From DASVTU01 sp036387415 (lineage in GTDB: Bacteria; Acidobacteriota; Blastocatellia; Pyrinomonadales; Pyrinomonadaceae): 64,000 nucleotides of DNA. The notes under the pieces were generated by a model. That model was not told where the DNA came from, ran no database searches, and worked only from the letters and a program-made list of their open reading frames with translations. The position numbers and the translations under genes were made by a program. The DNA lies in contig DASVTU010000014.1 in assembly GCA_036387415.1 (NCBI GenBank), positions 62,001 through 126,000 of the forward strand, given 5' to 3'. This document shows positions 25,389 through 34,425 of the stretch, one piece after another; the first letter of the stretch is position 1; the number at the start of each line of letters is the position of its first letter.

Positions 25389-25922
25389 CTTTTTGCTCCC
25401 TTGAAACGAGGTGGTGCGTCGGAGGCGCGTGCGACTCGAACCCTTGCCGCAGGCATGAAGTCGTTGCCGAAGGCATGAGCCGTTGCGGTCGGCTCGGTCA
25501 GCCGCGTCGCCGTCGTCGGACGATTCGTGTCGTTTCCGTTAAAGCGCAAATGCGTTGGAATGCTCGCCGTTTTATATCACGTTTGCCGACGCACGCACAA
25601 AAACAGACGACGAATGAAACCTCTAACGGCATGCGCCGCAGACCGCGAGAGTGTGCGTGCAAGAGACGCGCGATGACGCGGCTTTTGAAACACGCCGCGG
25701 CGCCGCTTCGTTATCTTCTACGTGGCCGGAACGGTGTCCGAAGGTACCTGAGTCCGGTCGAGAGGTTTTTGCCAACGCGGTCGGCGGTAGCGCGCTTGAC
25801 GCTTGTTTCAGCGCATCCGTAGAATGACTGTGAGCATTCAAAGACCACATCGGAACAAACAGCTTTTCGCCCGCCGAGAGTCGGGCATCTGCGACCATGA
25901 TTGAATGGCAGAGGAGGTTTGA
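25389..25922. other. Divergent intergenic region, 534 bases
   Basis: No gene is convincing despite open frames on both strands. It carries a good plus-strand promoter at 25796-25825 for the gene at 25923. The rest shows no repeat or strong hairpin that I can see. Confidence 0.5.
25796..25825 (+). promoter_or_regulatory. Sigma-70-type promoter
   Basis: TTGACG (25796-25801), 18-base spacer, TAGAAT (25820-25825). It lies about 100 bases upstream of the ribbon-helix-helix-like gene. Confidence 0.6.
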
Positions 25923-26354
25923 ATGAGTAATCCTTACGACCCACACCGTGATAAAGACTTGAATGCACCCGTCGAGCCGATTGACGACCTGATGCTGCGC
26001 GACGATGACGACGACTACCCCGGCGATGAACATCGAGGCGAACGCGTCTCCACGTCCGTACGCGAAACGCTCAGTTCCATCGGTCGCGACATCAGTCGCA
26101 CCATCGAGCGTGCCATCGCGGCGAAGGATGATTACGTCGTCGCCGTCAAAGTGACGCCCGAAGCGCAGGACAAGCTCGAACAACTCGTTCAGGCCGGAGT
26201 CTTCCGCACGCGCGCCGAAGCCGCCGCCTTTCTCATCGACGAAGGCGTCAAAGCGCAATCGGAACTATTCAACCGCGTCCAGCAGAAGCTTTCCGAAATC
26301 GAACGCCTCCGCTCCGAACTGCGCGGCATGATTAACAACACCCCGACTCCGTAA
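25923..26354 (+). CDS. Ribbon-helix-helix-like regulator or accessory protein
   Basis: 143 residues; GGAGG lies before the ATG. The first ~50 residues are acidic (DDLMLRDDDDDYPGDE) and probably disordered. Residues ~70-110 (YVVAVKVTPEAQDKLEQLVQ, then RTRAEAAAFLIDEGV) resemble a ribbon-helix-helix: a beta strand followed by two helices with the Arg/Glu turn. The C-terminus is a coiled coil (FNRVQQKLSEIERLRSELR). It could bind DNA, but the acidic N-terminus and missing basic strand leave this open. Dyad 5 begins directly after the stop. Confidence 0.65.
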   Translation: MSNPYDPHRDKDLNAPVEPIDDLMLRDDDDDYPGDEHRGERVSTSVRETLSSIGRDISRTIERAIAAKDDYVVAVKVTPEAQDKLEQLVQAGVFRTRAEAAAFLIDEGVKAQSELFNRVQQKLSEIERLRSELRGMINNTPTP

Positions 26355-26355
26355 A

Positions 26356-26440
26356 GCAGAGGTCGGAGGCGAGAGGCGAGAGGTCGGTAAAAGCATTTTG
26401 TCTTTCACTGACCTCCATCCTCCGACCTCTGACCTCTTTG
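26356..26440. repeat. Word-repeat dyad 5 (GAGGTCGGAG words)
   Basis: The left arm carries GAGGTCGGAGGCGAGAGGCG and a further GAGGTCGG; the right arm (26401-26440) carries CTGACCTCCATCCTCCGACC and more of the complement. It starts one or two bases after the stop codon of the upstream gene and ends just before the M16 gene's ribosome binding site. Confidence 0.85.
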
Positions 26441-26454
26441 CAGAGGATTGAGAT

Positions 26455-27924
26455 TTGTCATCAACTTTCACGTTGCCACCCATTCCGATTCTGCAATTCA
26501 CATTGGCGAACGGCCTGCGCGTCGTTCTCAGCGAAGACCATTCGGTGCCGGTGGTCGCCGTCGCCGTTTATTACAACGTCGGCTCGCGCAACGAACGCAC
26601 GGGGCGCACGGGCTTCGCGCATCTCTTCGAGCACATGATGTTTCAGGGTTCGGAAAACGTGCCGAAGGCGGGTCATTTCCAGTACATCTTCAATTCCGGC
26701 GGCACGCTCAACGGCACCACTTCGAGCGAGCGCACCAACTACTACGAGACGCTCCCCGCCAACCAACTCCCGCTCGCGCTCTGGTTGGAGAGCGACCGCA
26801 TGCGCTCGCTCCGCGTCACGCAGGAGAATCTCGACAATCAGCGCGAGGCCGTCAAGGAAGAAAAACGGCTCAACTACGATAACCGCCCCTACTCCAATGC
26901 CTTCCTGCGTCTCAACGAACTCATCTTCAAGAATCCGGCCAACGCGCATTCGACTATCGGCTCGATGGAAGACCTCGACGACGCGACCATCGAAGACATA
27001 CAGGAATTCTTCCGCATCTACTACGCGCCCAACAACGCCGTGCTCTCAATCGTCGGCGACTTCGACACGGACGAAGCCCGCGCGCTCATCGAAAAATATT
27101 TCAACGACATTCCGCGACAGCCCGCGCCGCCGCCCGTCGATGTCTCGGAACCCGTCGAAGTGGCCGTCCGGCGCGAAACTTACTACGACCGCTTCGCGCA
27201 GCTTCCAGCCTTGATGCTCGGCTGGAAAGCTCCGCCGCAACGCGCCGACGATTACTACTCGTTGGCGCTCGCCAGCGACCTCTTGCTTGAAGGCGATAGT
27301 TCGCGTCTTTATCAAAGGCTGGTGAAGGGCGATGAATCGGTGGTCGCCGTGCAGGGCGGCATCGGCGAGCGGCGCGGCCCCTCTTCGTTCTACATCTTCG
27401 CCATCCCCAAACCGGGACACACGCAGGGCGATATTCGCTTCACCATTGACGAGGAGATTCGGCGTCTCGCCGAAGAAGGCACGACCGACGGCGAGATGGA
27501 GAAACTACGCAACAACCTGCTCAACGACACCATGCGCGGCCATCAATCCGCGTTGTTCCGCGCGCAGCGTCTTGCCGAATACACGCTCTACGACGACAAC
27601 CCGCATCTCTTCAACACGGAAATCGAACGATACTTAAACGTCACGCCCGAAGAGATTCGAGAGGTCGTCGCGCGCTACTTGCTGACCGACAACTGCGCCG
27701 TCATCGAGATTTTTCCGGCGACTGAAGAGACCACCGGAGACGCCGCTGCCGCGCGTCCCGCCAACGAACCGGAGCAACCCGGCGCGCCGCCTCCGCAAGT
27801 GCCTCCGAGGCCACCGACGCAGCCCACGTCAACAACCGAACCGCCGCCGACACCCGTTCAGCCTGACCAACCGCATCCCGAAAAACCGCAACAACCGACG
27901 GATGCACCACAACAGCAACTATGA
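26455..27924 (+). CDS. M16-family zinc peptidase, active subunit (no signal peptide)
   Basis: 489 residues from a TTG at 26455, nine bases after GAGG; no ATG fits better. The inverted zinc motif HLFEH (HxxEH) is in TGFAHLFEHMMFQGSENV, with the later NQREAVKEEKRLNYDN supplying the third-ligand Glu. The substrate-binding R/Y-type segment is in the C-terminal half. There is no signal peptide, unlike the M16 gene at 31459, so a cytoplasmic place is likely. The last ~60 residues are a Pro/Gln/Glu tail. It is followed by an M16 homologue without the zinc motif; the two should form a heterodimer. Confidence 0.92.
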   Translation: MSSTFTLPPIPILQFTLANGLRVVLSEDHSVPVVAVAVYYNVGSRNERTGRTGFAHLFEHMMFQGSENVPKAGHFQYIFNSGGTLNGTTSSERTNYYETLPANQLPLALWLESDRMRSLRVTQENLDNQREAVKEEKRLNYDNRPYSNAFLRLNELIFKNPANAHSTIGSMEDLDDATIEDIQEFFRIYYAPNNAVLSIVGDFDTDEARALIEKYFNDIPRQPAPPPVDVSEPVEVAVRRETYYDRFAQLPALMLGWKAPPQRADDYYSLALASDLLLEGDSSRLYQRLVKGDESVVAVQGGIGERRGPSSFYIFAIPKPGHTQGDIRFTIDEEIRRLAEEGTTDGEMEKLRNNLLNDTMRGHQSALFRAQRLAEYTLYDDNPHLFNTEIERYLNVTPEEIREVVARYLLTDNCAVIEIFPATEETTGDAAAARPANEPEQPGAPPPQVPPRPPTQPTSTTEPPPTPVQPDQPHPEKPQQPTDAPQQQL

Positions 27925-27939
27925 AGGGGAAAAATTATC

Positions 27940-27991
27940 CATTGGCTCATCGGTTCATTTCTTTATGAAGAAATGAACCGATGAGCCAATG
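27940..27991. repeat. Word-repeat dyad 6 (perfect 24-bp inverted repeat)
   Basis: Positions 27940-27963 and 27968-27991 are perfect complements around a 4-base TATG loop. The words (AATGAACC, GATGAGCC, AATG) recur at 51384-51437. It lies between the two M16 subunit genes. Confidence 0.9.
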
Positions 27992-28008
27992 AGCGAAGCT
28001 GCTACACG

Positions 28009-29478
28009 ATGCCTAATCAAACTGAAGAGTTCCGACAGCAACCGCCCGCGCCGCTCGCGCCGCGCCCGCTCAACATCCCGACGCCGGAAGAGGCGACGCT
28101 CGCAAACGGTTTACGCGTCGTCGTGGTGGAGTCGGCGCGCGTCCCGCTCGTCAGTTTTCGTCTTGCGTTGTGGACGGGTGATGCCTTCGACCCGCCCGAA
28201 CTCCCCGGCTTGACCGACATCCTGACGCACATGCTGACCGAAGGCACCGAGACGCTCAACAGCCGCCAACTCGCGGACGAAGTGGCACGCCTCGGAGCAA
28301 CGCTGGCCGCCGGAGCCAACTCGGATTACACCACCGTCGCCGCATCCGCGCTCGCCGCCTACAGCGACCGCATCCTCGAACTGCTCGCCGATATCGCGCT
28401 GCGTCCCTCGTTTCCCGCAGACGAACTCGAACTGACTAAACAAAACGCGCAGCAAAACTTAATCGCACAACGAGCACAGGCTTCGTTTCTCGCCAGCGAG
28501 ATGGTCGCGCGCGTCGTCTACGGAGAGCACCCTTACGCGGTCGTCTCCCCGACGGTCGAGTCTATCGAAGCGTTGACGCGCGAAAAGTTGTCAGACTTTC
28601 ATCGTTCGACCTTTATCCCAAACAACGCTGTGCTCGTCGTGGTCGGCGACGTGCGGCGCGAGGCGTTGCTCCCGCGCATCGAAGCATTATTCGGTGCGTG
28701 GCAACCCGGCGAGGTACCGTCGAAAGAGTTTCCCGCGCTGCCGGAACACAGTAGCCGCGCTCTCTACGTCGTTGACCGCCCCGGCTCTGCGCAATCCAAC
28801 ATCGTCATCGCCAACACCGCCATCACGCGCACGCATCCCGACTACTTTCCCACGCTCGTCATGCACACCGTGCTCGGCGCAACCGCTTCATCGCGTCTCT
28901 TTATGAACCTGCGCGAAGAGAAGGGCTACACCTACGGCGCATACACCAGCCTCGATGCGCGACGCGAAGCCGGAACCTATCGCGCCACCGCCGAAGTCCG
29001 CACGCCCGTCACGGGCGCATCGCTTAAAGAGTTTTTTTACGAACTCGAACGCATCCGCAACGAAGCCGTCACGGAGAAAGAGTTGAATGATGCCAAGTCT
29101 TATCTCAACGGCATCTTCCCCATGCGACTCGAAACGCAGGAGGGTCTTATCGACCAACTTGTGCAAATCAAGATGCATCATCTTCCCACGGGTCATCTCG
29201 AAGCCTATCGCGACCGCGTGGCCGCCGTGACGATTGGAGAGGTCGAACGCGTCGCGCGCGCGCACATCAAACCCGACAGGGCGGTTATCGTCATCGTCGG
29301 TGATGCCGCCGCTCTGGTCGAACAGGTCAAACCTTATGCGGAAGAGATAGAGTTTTACGATAGCTCCGGCGCGCGTCTGGAAACCTACGACGCAACCACG
29401 CGGGCGACGGCGGCAAACAGCGACGCCCCGACGACTGCGGAGAGCGCCACCAACACAGAACATGGAGGAGACACATAG
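28009..29478 (+). CDS. M16-family peptidase homologue, inactive subunit
   Basis: 489 residues. It has the two-domain M16 fold (EATLANGLRVVVVESARVPLVSFRL at the start; GYTYGAYTSLDARREAGTYR in the second half), but the HxxEH position reads LTHMLTEGT, so zinc cannot be bound. Such partners form the other half of the chamber with the active subunit encoded just upstream. There is no signal peptide. The segment GYTYGAYTS is the conserved substrate-binding region. The stop codon is directly followed by the next start. Confidence 0.92.
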   Translation: MPNQTEEFRQQPPAPLAPRPLNIPTPEEATLANGLRVVVVESARVPLVSFRLALWTGDAFDPPELPGLTDILTHMLTEGTETLNSRQLADEVARLGATLAAGANSDYTTVAASALAAYSDRILELLADIALRPSFPADELELTKQNAQQNLIAQRAQASFLASEMVARVVYGEHPYAVVSPTVESIEALTREKLSDFHRSTFIPNNAVLVVVGDVRREALLPRIEALFGAWQPGEVPSKEFPALPEHSSRALYVVDRPGSAQSNIVIANTAITRTHPDYFPTLVMHTVLGATASSRLFMNLREEKGYTYGAYTSLDARREAGTYRATAEVRTPVTGASLKEFFYELERIRNEAVTEKELNDAKSYLNGIFPMRLETQEGLIDQLVQIKMHHLPTGHLEAYRDRVAAVTIGEVERVARAHIKPDRAVIVIVGDAAALVEQVKPYAEEIEFYDSSGARLETYDATTRATAANSDAPTTAESATNTEHGGDT

Positions 29479-29784
29479 ATGGTCGGCACATGGAATCTTG
29501 AAGTCATGACACCTTTCGGCAAACATCCCGCGACGCTCACCTTCGAGCGCAACGGCGACGGCTCTATGCGTGGACGTATCGCCTCGCAGATGGGCAACGT
29601 GCCGCTCAGCAATATCACTTCCGACGAACAGAGCTTCGACGCCGATGTCTCACTCGATTTTCAGGGACGCACTTTCGACGCGCGTATCGCCGGACAGGTG
29701 GCAAACAAACAACTCGACGGCACGATTAAAGTCAACATGCCCGGCGCGCCGATGATTCGTTACACGGGCACGCGCGCCGCTTAA
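29479..29784 (+). CDS. Small hypothetical beta-rich protein
   Basis: 101 residues; GGAG lies nine bases upstream and the ATG follows the stop of the M16 subunit without a gap, so it is translationally coupled. The sequence alternates strands with a lipocalin-like look (GTWNLEVMTPFGKHPATLTF, DADVSLDFQGRTFDARIAG, DGTIKVNMPGAPMIRYTG). No signal peptide. It may bind a ligand or the peptidase; function not recognised. Confidence 0.7.
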   Translation: MVGTWNLEVMTPFGKHPATLTFERNGDGSMRGRIASQMGNVPLSNITSDEQSFDADVSLDFQGRTFDARIAGQVANKQLDGTIKVNMPGAPMIRYTGTRAA

Positions 29785-29876
29785 TTCTCGACTGCCGTTG
29801 CTCGTCGTTATCGTCGTCGCGCCTTCGGCTCTGGGAAGAGCATCAGACGAAATTACGTCTTATCTTGGAGAGTCGC

Positions 29877-30266
29877 ATGAGACGCGCCTTCTCTATCTTC
29901 ACTCTTTTACTTTTGTGGTTCGCATTCGTCAGCGGCGTGCAAGGGTCAGGTGTCGCAAACGCGCGACGTGTGGGTCAGCAACCCCACATGAAGGGCTACG
30001 AGTTATACAGTTGGCAGACGGGCGGCGAGTGGTATTTTTCTCTACTGCCCGGAACCAATCGCCTCAAGACGCACGCGGAGGTCACTTCGCGCAAGGCGCG
30101 CATGCGGGGCATCGCGGCGCTCAAGAGAAGTCTGCGGCGACTCCCGGAAGGCGGTGAGGTCTTCTGGACGACGCGCGGAATGCCACGAATGTCTCTACCG
30201 CCACGCGCGGTTCTCGACGAGATGAGCGTCTATTGTCGGGAGCGCGGCATCACGTTGCGACATTGA
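29877..30266 (+). CDS. Small secreted hypothetical protein
   Basis: 129 residues from the ATG at 29877, seven bases after GGAG. A signal peptide (RRAFSIFTLLLLWFAFVSGV) is followed by a compact domain with YSWQTGGEWYFSLLPGTNR. It is a single-domain protein with no recognised motif. It lies between the first M16 pair and an acetyltransferase gene. Confidence 0.65.
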   Translation: MRRAFSIFTLLLLWFAFVSGVQGSGVANARRVGQQPHMKGYELYSWQTGGEWYFSLLPGTNRLKTHAEVTSRKARMRGIAALKRSLRRLPEGGEVFWTTRGMPRMSLPPRAVLDEMSVYCRERGITLRH

Positions 30267-30285
30267 TTTTCATAGAGAGCGAGAG

Positions 30286-30837
30286 ATGAATTTCTGGCAG
30301 GGAAAACGTGTCAGGCTGCGGGGCATCGAGCCTTCGGACGGAGGGGCGTTTAGCCTGTGGAATCTCGACAGTGAGTTGGCGCGAGGGGTGGATTTTCTCT
30401 GGCCGCCCGTCTCGCAGGAACATGAGCGCAAAGAAGCAGAGGCGCTCTCGCTCAAGAAACTTGAGAACGATGTGTTTCAATGGATTATCGAAGACACGTC
30501 GGGCGCGGCGGTCGGCAGCATCAGCACGCACAATTGCAACCATCGCACGGGTACGTTCAGTTACGGCATCGTGACGCAGGAGGAACACCGTCGAAAGGGC
30601 TACGCGAGCGAAGCGATTTTGCTGGTCGTTAAGTATTACTTTGAGGAACTGCGATACCAGAAGGTGACGGCGAGCGTGTATAGTTTCAACAAGGCGTCCA
30701 TTGCGCTGCATGAACGACTCGGTTTCATTCGTGAAGGCACGCTCCGACGGATGGTTTACACAAACAACGAATATTTCGACCTCCTCTGGTACGGGATGAC
30801 GAAGGAGGAGTGGGAGAATTCGCCGCACAGATTTTGA
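30286..30837 (+). CDS. GNAT-family N-acetyltransferase (RimJ/RimL-like)
   Basis: 183 residues. The GNAT pattern is complete: KRVRLRGIEPSDGGAFSLWN at the start, GTFSYGIVTQEEHRRKGYASEAI as the acetyl-CoA pyrophosphate loop (R-R-K-G-Y-A), and LRYQKVTASVYSFNKASIALHERLGFIREGTLR at the end, typical of the RimJ/RimL group acting on protein N-termini or small amines. The substrate cannot be told. It is the last plus-strand gene before a 620-base gap. Confidence 0.92.
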   Translation: MNFWQGKRVRLRGIEPSDGGAFSLWNLDSELARGVDFLWPPVSQEHERKEAEALSLKKLENDVFQWIIEDTSGAAVGSISTHNCNHRTGTFSYGIVTQEEHRRKGYASEAILLVVKYYFEELRYQKVTASVYSFNKASIALHERLGFIREGTLRRMVYTNNEYFDLLWYGMTKEEWENSPHRF

Positions 30838-31458
30838 GTCGCCGTCTTGCGATGCGGCGCGTCGGCCTTCGCGCCTCATGGCGTCTTTACGTTCGCATGT
30901 CTCTCTACCTTGACACTGAATCCATCACACTACAAAAAAAAGCCGCCCGGCGCGTGGTCAGCACGTCGGGCGGAAATCACAGGAGAACCATCCTTCCCAA
31001 CTGTCCGCATTCCCCTCTCGCGGCGTTGGGTATTGCTATGCTAATTTTTGGGATGCGTGCTCCACGCCGGAGGGTTGCTTTCCGAATTTTCGGAAACAAA
31101 TCCGCAGAGATAGAAACTTTTCCGGCTCTCCGATAACCCGCAACAAGCGTCGTTTTATTCGTGATTCGTTCCGAAATAACGTATGAAACAAATCGCGTGA
31201 GGCGACGTAAAAATGTGATGCGTAGAAACGTGCGTGCGTCCGGTTCGACTTCCGGCAAGGCTTCGACTCTCGCAGCTTCACATCGAGCGATGAGCCTTTA
31301 GATAACCAACGGAGTGCGTGCACGTCTTTTCCGCGCCTGAAGTTTTCCACACTTTTTCGACATCATGATGGCGGGTTGCCCGAACGTTTCGCGGCGACCC
31401 GCGCCGAAGATGCCGGACGCTCTCCGGCTCTCTGTTCACAAATCGCCACGGAGGTTTT
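30838..31458. other. 621-base intergenic region with an orphan minus-strand terminator
   Basis: No protein gene is convincing: the minus-strand frame 30977-31258 has no ATG and an Arg-rich, atypical composition. A terminator for the minus strand lies at 30933-30973, and a perfect 7-bp hairpin at 31079-31096 (TTTCCGA and TCGGAAA). It may encode a small RNA on the minus strand; the promoter of the downstream M16 operon must also lie here. Confidence 0.45.
30933..30973 (-). terminator. Intrinsic terminator on the minus strand without an obvious gene
   Basis: Read on the minus strand, CCGCCCGACGTGC pairs with the GC-rich 3' half and is followed by eight U residues (the A run at 30934-30940 and beyond on the plus strand). 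All plus-strand neighbours run the other way, so it cannot serve them. Confidence 0.7.
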
Positions 31459-32862
31459 ATGAGAATCAACTTTCGCTCGTTTGCTCGAATCGCACTCGGC
31501 GCGTTGCTCGCGCTCTCCGCCGTTCAGCAGGCGCAAGCGCAGACCAACGCCAACAGCAAAACCGGATTCAGCGTTCCCGTCACTTATTACAAACTGCCCA
31601 ACGGTCTCAAGGTCGTTCTTTCGCCCGACCCGACCTCGCCCACAGTCGCCGTCGCCGTCTATTACAAAATTGGTTTCCGCATCGAGCCGAAAGACCGCAC
31701 GGGCTTCGCGCATCTCTTTGAACACATGATGTTTCAGGGTTCGCAGAATCTCGGCAAGATGGAATTTATCAAACTCGTCCAGCAAAACGGCGGCATCCTG
31801 AACGGTTCTACACGCTTCGACTTCACCAACTATTTCGAGATTATGCCCGCGCACAAACTCGAAACCGCGCTCTGGGCGGAAGCCGACCGCATGCGCGGCC
31901 TCGCCATCACCGAAGAGAACTTGAAGAACCAGCAGGGCGTCGTCGGCAACGAAGTCAAGGTCAACGTCCTGAACACGCCCTACGGCGGATTCCCCTGGCT
32001 CGACATGCCGCAGTATGCCAACACTAATTGGTACAACGCGCACAATTTCTACGGCGACCTGAAAGACATCGAAGCCGCCACGCTCAAGGACGTGCAGGAT
32101 TTCTTCAACACCTTCTACGCGCCGAATAACGCCGTGCTCACTGTCGTCGGCGACTTCAACGAAGCGGACGCGCGCCGGATGGTCGAAAAATATTTCGCGC
32201 AGATTCCCGCCTCGAAACTCCCGCCGACGCCCGACCTCGCCGAGCCGCGACAGGAGAAAGAGAAACGCGCCAGCAAGAAAGATGCGCTCGCCAAACGTCC
32301 CGCGCTCGCCTTCGCCTATCACATGCCCGAACGCAACACGCCCGAATATTACGCGATGGGACTCCTCGACCAGATTCTCTTGCAGGGCGACGACAGTCTT
32401 CTTTATCAGGAACTCGTCAAACGTCGCGCCTTGACGGGCGGCGTCGATGGCGGCATCAATCTTCTCGGCAACTTCTACAACTACAACGGCCCCATGCTCT
32501 GGATGGCCTATCTCTTCCACGACAACACGACGACGAGCGACCAGATTATGTCCGCCGTCGATACGGTGATTGCGAATGTGCAGAGCAAGCCGCTTGACCA
32601 GAAGGCGCTCGACCGCGCGCTCGTCAAACTGCGTTCGGACTTCTACGACACACTGACGCAATTCAACGGTTTCGGTCGCGCCGACCTTCTCGCCAGTCTC
32701 GCACTCTTTGACGACAACCCTTCACGTATCAACACGCTTGAAGCCGAGTTTCGCAAAGTGACGCCGGAACTGCTGCAACGCACCGCACGCGAGTATCTGC
32801 GTTCGACCAATCGCACCGTTCTCGCCATCGAAGCTGGGGCAGCCGGGGCAGCGGGTCGCTAA
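31459..32862 (+). CDS. Secreted M16-family zinc peptidase, active subunit
   Basis: 467 residues; GGAGG lies before the ATG. A signal peptide (FARIALGALLALSAVQQAQA) precedes the M16 domain. The zinc motif is HLFEH in TGFAHLFEHMMFQGSQNL; the third-ligand Glu lies in QQGVVGNEVKVNVLN. It belongs to the same group as the gene at 26455 but is exported and has a shorter C-terminus without the proline tail. It is encoded directly before its inactive partner. It probably degrades peptides in the periplasm. Confidence 0.92.
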   Translation: MRINFRSFARIALGALLALSAVQQAQAQTNANSKTGFSVPVTYYKLPNGLKVVLSPDPTSPTVAVAVYYKIGFRIEPKDRTGFAHLFEHMMFQGSQNLGKMEFIKLVQQNGGILNGSTRFDFTNYFEIMPAHKLETALWAEADRMRGLAITEENLKNQQGVVGNEVKVNVLNTPYGGFPWLDMPQYANTNWYNAHNFYGDLKDIEAATLKDVQDFFNTFYAPNNAVLTVVGDFNEADARRMVEKYFAQIPASKLPPTPDLAEPRQEKEKRASKKDALAKRPALAFAYHMPERNTPEYYAMGLLDQILLQGDDSLLYQELVKRRALTGGVDGGINLLGNFYNYNGPMLWMAYLFHDNTTTSDQIMSAVDTVIANVQSKPLDQKALDRALVKLRSDFYDTLTQFNGFGRADLLASLALFDDNPSRINTLEAEFRKVTPELLQRTAREYLRSTNRTVLAIEAGAAGAAGR

Positions 32863-32899
32863 GAATTTTTCGTGTTTCGCCAAACAGATGGAGATTGAT

Positions 32900-34339
32900 A
32901 TGTACCTCAAGAAGCTTTTCATCGCATCGAGCCTGCTCGTCATGTCTATTGCGTGCGGGGCGGCCTCCGTGTTCGCGCAGACCACGACCGCTGCCGCACC
33001 CAGCACCGCGCAGCAGAAACAGCGACCGCCCGAAGGAGGCGCACCCAAAGCCTTCACGCTGCCGCCGAAACAGACTTTTACGCTCAAAAACGGCATGCAA
33101 GTCACGCTCGTCCCTTACGGTTCGGTGCCGAAGGTGACGGTGAGAGCCGTGGTGCGTGCCGGAAATTTGAACGAAACGGCGCAGCAGACGTGGCTCGCAG
33201 ACATCACAGGCGACCTTCTCAAAGAAGGAACGGCGACGCGTTCCGCCGTGCAGATTGCCGAAGAAGCCGCGCGCATGGGCGGCCAACTCAACATCACCGT
33301 CGGCGTCGACCAGACTTCCGTCAACGGCGACGTGCTCTCCGAGTTTGGCCCCGAACTCGTCGCTTTAATGGCGGACGTGATTCAGCGTCCATTGCTTCCC
33401 GCGTCCGAACTCGCGCGACTCAAAAACGACCGCCAACGTGTGCTCACCATCGCCAAGACGCAACCCGGCAACATCGCCAGCGAGCGTTTTCGCAAACTTC
33501 TCTACCCCGAACATCCTTACGGGCGACTGTTCCCGACCGAAGCGATGCTCAACAGCTACAAGATTGAAGACGTACAGAAGTTTTACCGCGACAACTTCGG
33601 AGCGGCGCGCACCAGCATCTACGTCGCGGGTCGCTTCGACGCCGACGCCATGCGTAAAGCCATCACGCAAGGGTTTGAAGCGTGGACGCGCGGCAACGCG
33701 CCCCTCATCAACATCCCAAAAACCACCCCGACGCGCACGATTCATCTCATCGACCGTCCCGGCGCAGCCCAATCGACGCTCTATCTCGGCCTGCCCGTGA
33801 TTGACCCAAGCCACCCCGACTACATCGCCTTCGTCGTCTCGAATGCGCTGCTCGGAGGCTCCTTCGGTTCGCGCATCACGTCCAACATCCGCGAGCAGAA
33901 GGGCTACACCTATTCGCCCTTCAGCCAGATTTCGACGCGCTACCGCGACGCCTATTGGATTGAAGTCGCCGACGTGACAACTGCCGTCACAGGCCCTTCC
34001 ATCAAAGAGATTTTCTACGAGATTGAACGGCTTCAGAAAGAGCCGCCGACCGAGGAAGAATTGCAGGGCATCAAGAATTACCTCGCCGGAGTCTTCGTTC
34101 TGCAAAACTCTTCGCGGCAAGGCGTCATCAACCAACTCGTCTTCGCAGACCTCCACGGCCTCGGAGACAAATATCTGACGACCTACGTGCAAAAGGTCAT
34201 CTCCACCACCCCGCAGGATGTTCAGCGCATCGCTAAAACATACCTCATGGGCGACAAGATGACGCTCGTCGTCGTCGGCGACAAAAGCAAAGTTGCCGAA
34301 CAAGTCGGCGCGTTCGGCACCGTAGTAGACAATCAATAG
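32900..34339 (+). CDS. Secreted M16-family homologue, inactive subunit
   Basis: 479 residues from the ATG at 32900, six bases after GGAG. The signal peptide is KKLFIASSLLVMSIACGAAS. The M16 fold is clear (FTLKNGMQVTLVPYGSVPKV; KGYTYSPFSQISTRYRDAYW), but the HxxEH site reads LADITGDLLKEGT, so zinc is not bound. It pairs with the active subunit 37 bases upstream. An internal Cys at the end of the signal peptide could make it a lipoprotein, but the lipobox is imperfect. Confidence 0.9.
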   Translation: MYLKKLFIASSLLVMSIACGAASVFAQTTTAAAPSTAQQKQRPPEGGAPKAFTLPPKQTFTLKNGMQVTLVPYGSVPKVTVRAVVRAGNLNETAQQTWLADITGDLLKEGTATRSAVQIAEEAARMGGQLNITVGVDQTSVNGDVLSEFGPELVALMADVIQRPLLPASELARLKNDRQRVLTIAKTQPGNIASERFRKLLYPEHPYGRLFPTEAMLNSYKIEDVQKFYRDNFGAARTSIYVAGRFDADAMRKAITQGFEAWTRGNAPLINIPKTTPTRTIHLIDRPGAAQSTLYLGLPVIDPSHPDYIAFVVSNALLGGSFGSRITSNIREQKGYTYSPFSQISTRYRDAYWIEVADVTTAVTGPSIKEIFYEIERLQKEPPTEEELQGIKNYLAGVFVLQNSSRQGVINQLVFADLHGLGDKYLTTYVQKVISTTPQDVQRIAKTYLMGDKMTLVVVGDKSKVAEQVGAFGTVVDNQ

Positions 34340-34344
34340 TCAAG

Positions 34345-34417
34345 TAAATCGTAAATGGTGAATGGTAAATGGACAAAGCGAAGGCTTCTTCCATTTACCA
34401 TTTACTATTTACGATTG
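34345..34417. repeat. Word-repeat dyad 7 (GTAAATGG words)
   Basis: The left arm (34345-34378) repeats AAATCGTAAATGGTGAATGG and related units; the right arm (34389-34417) carries CCATTTACCATTTACTATTT and more of the complement. It sits between convergent genes. Confidence 0.85.
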
Positions 34418-34425
34418 GCGCTTTT

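Noticed and set aside
26356..26440. Word repeats considered as a CRISPR array
   Set aside because: Units are 7-9 bases, imperfect and adjacent without unique spacers, and they form an inverted pair rather than a directly repeated array.
30977..31258. Minus-strand open frame ending at the orphan terminator
   Set aside because: No ATG, Arg-rich composition and no ribosome binding site; a non-coding transcript fits better.
31236..31262. T-arm-like CCGGTTCGACTTCCGG
   Set aside because: Only one arm is present; anticodon, D-arm and acceptor strands are missing.
31363..32661. Long open frame opposite the secreted M16 gene
   Set aside because: A shadow of a confidently assigned gene; no motifs.
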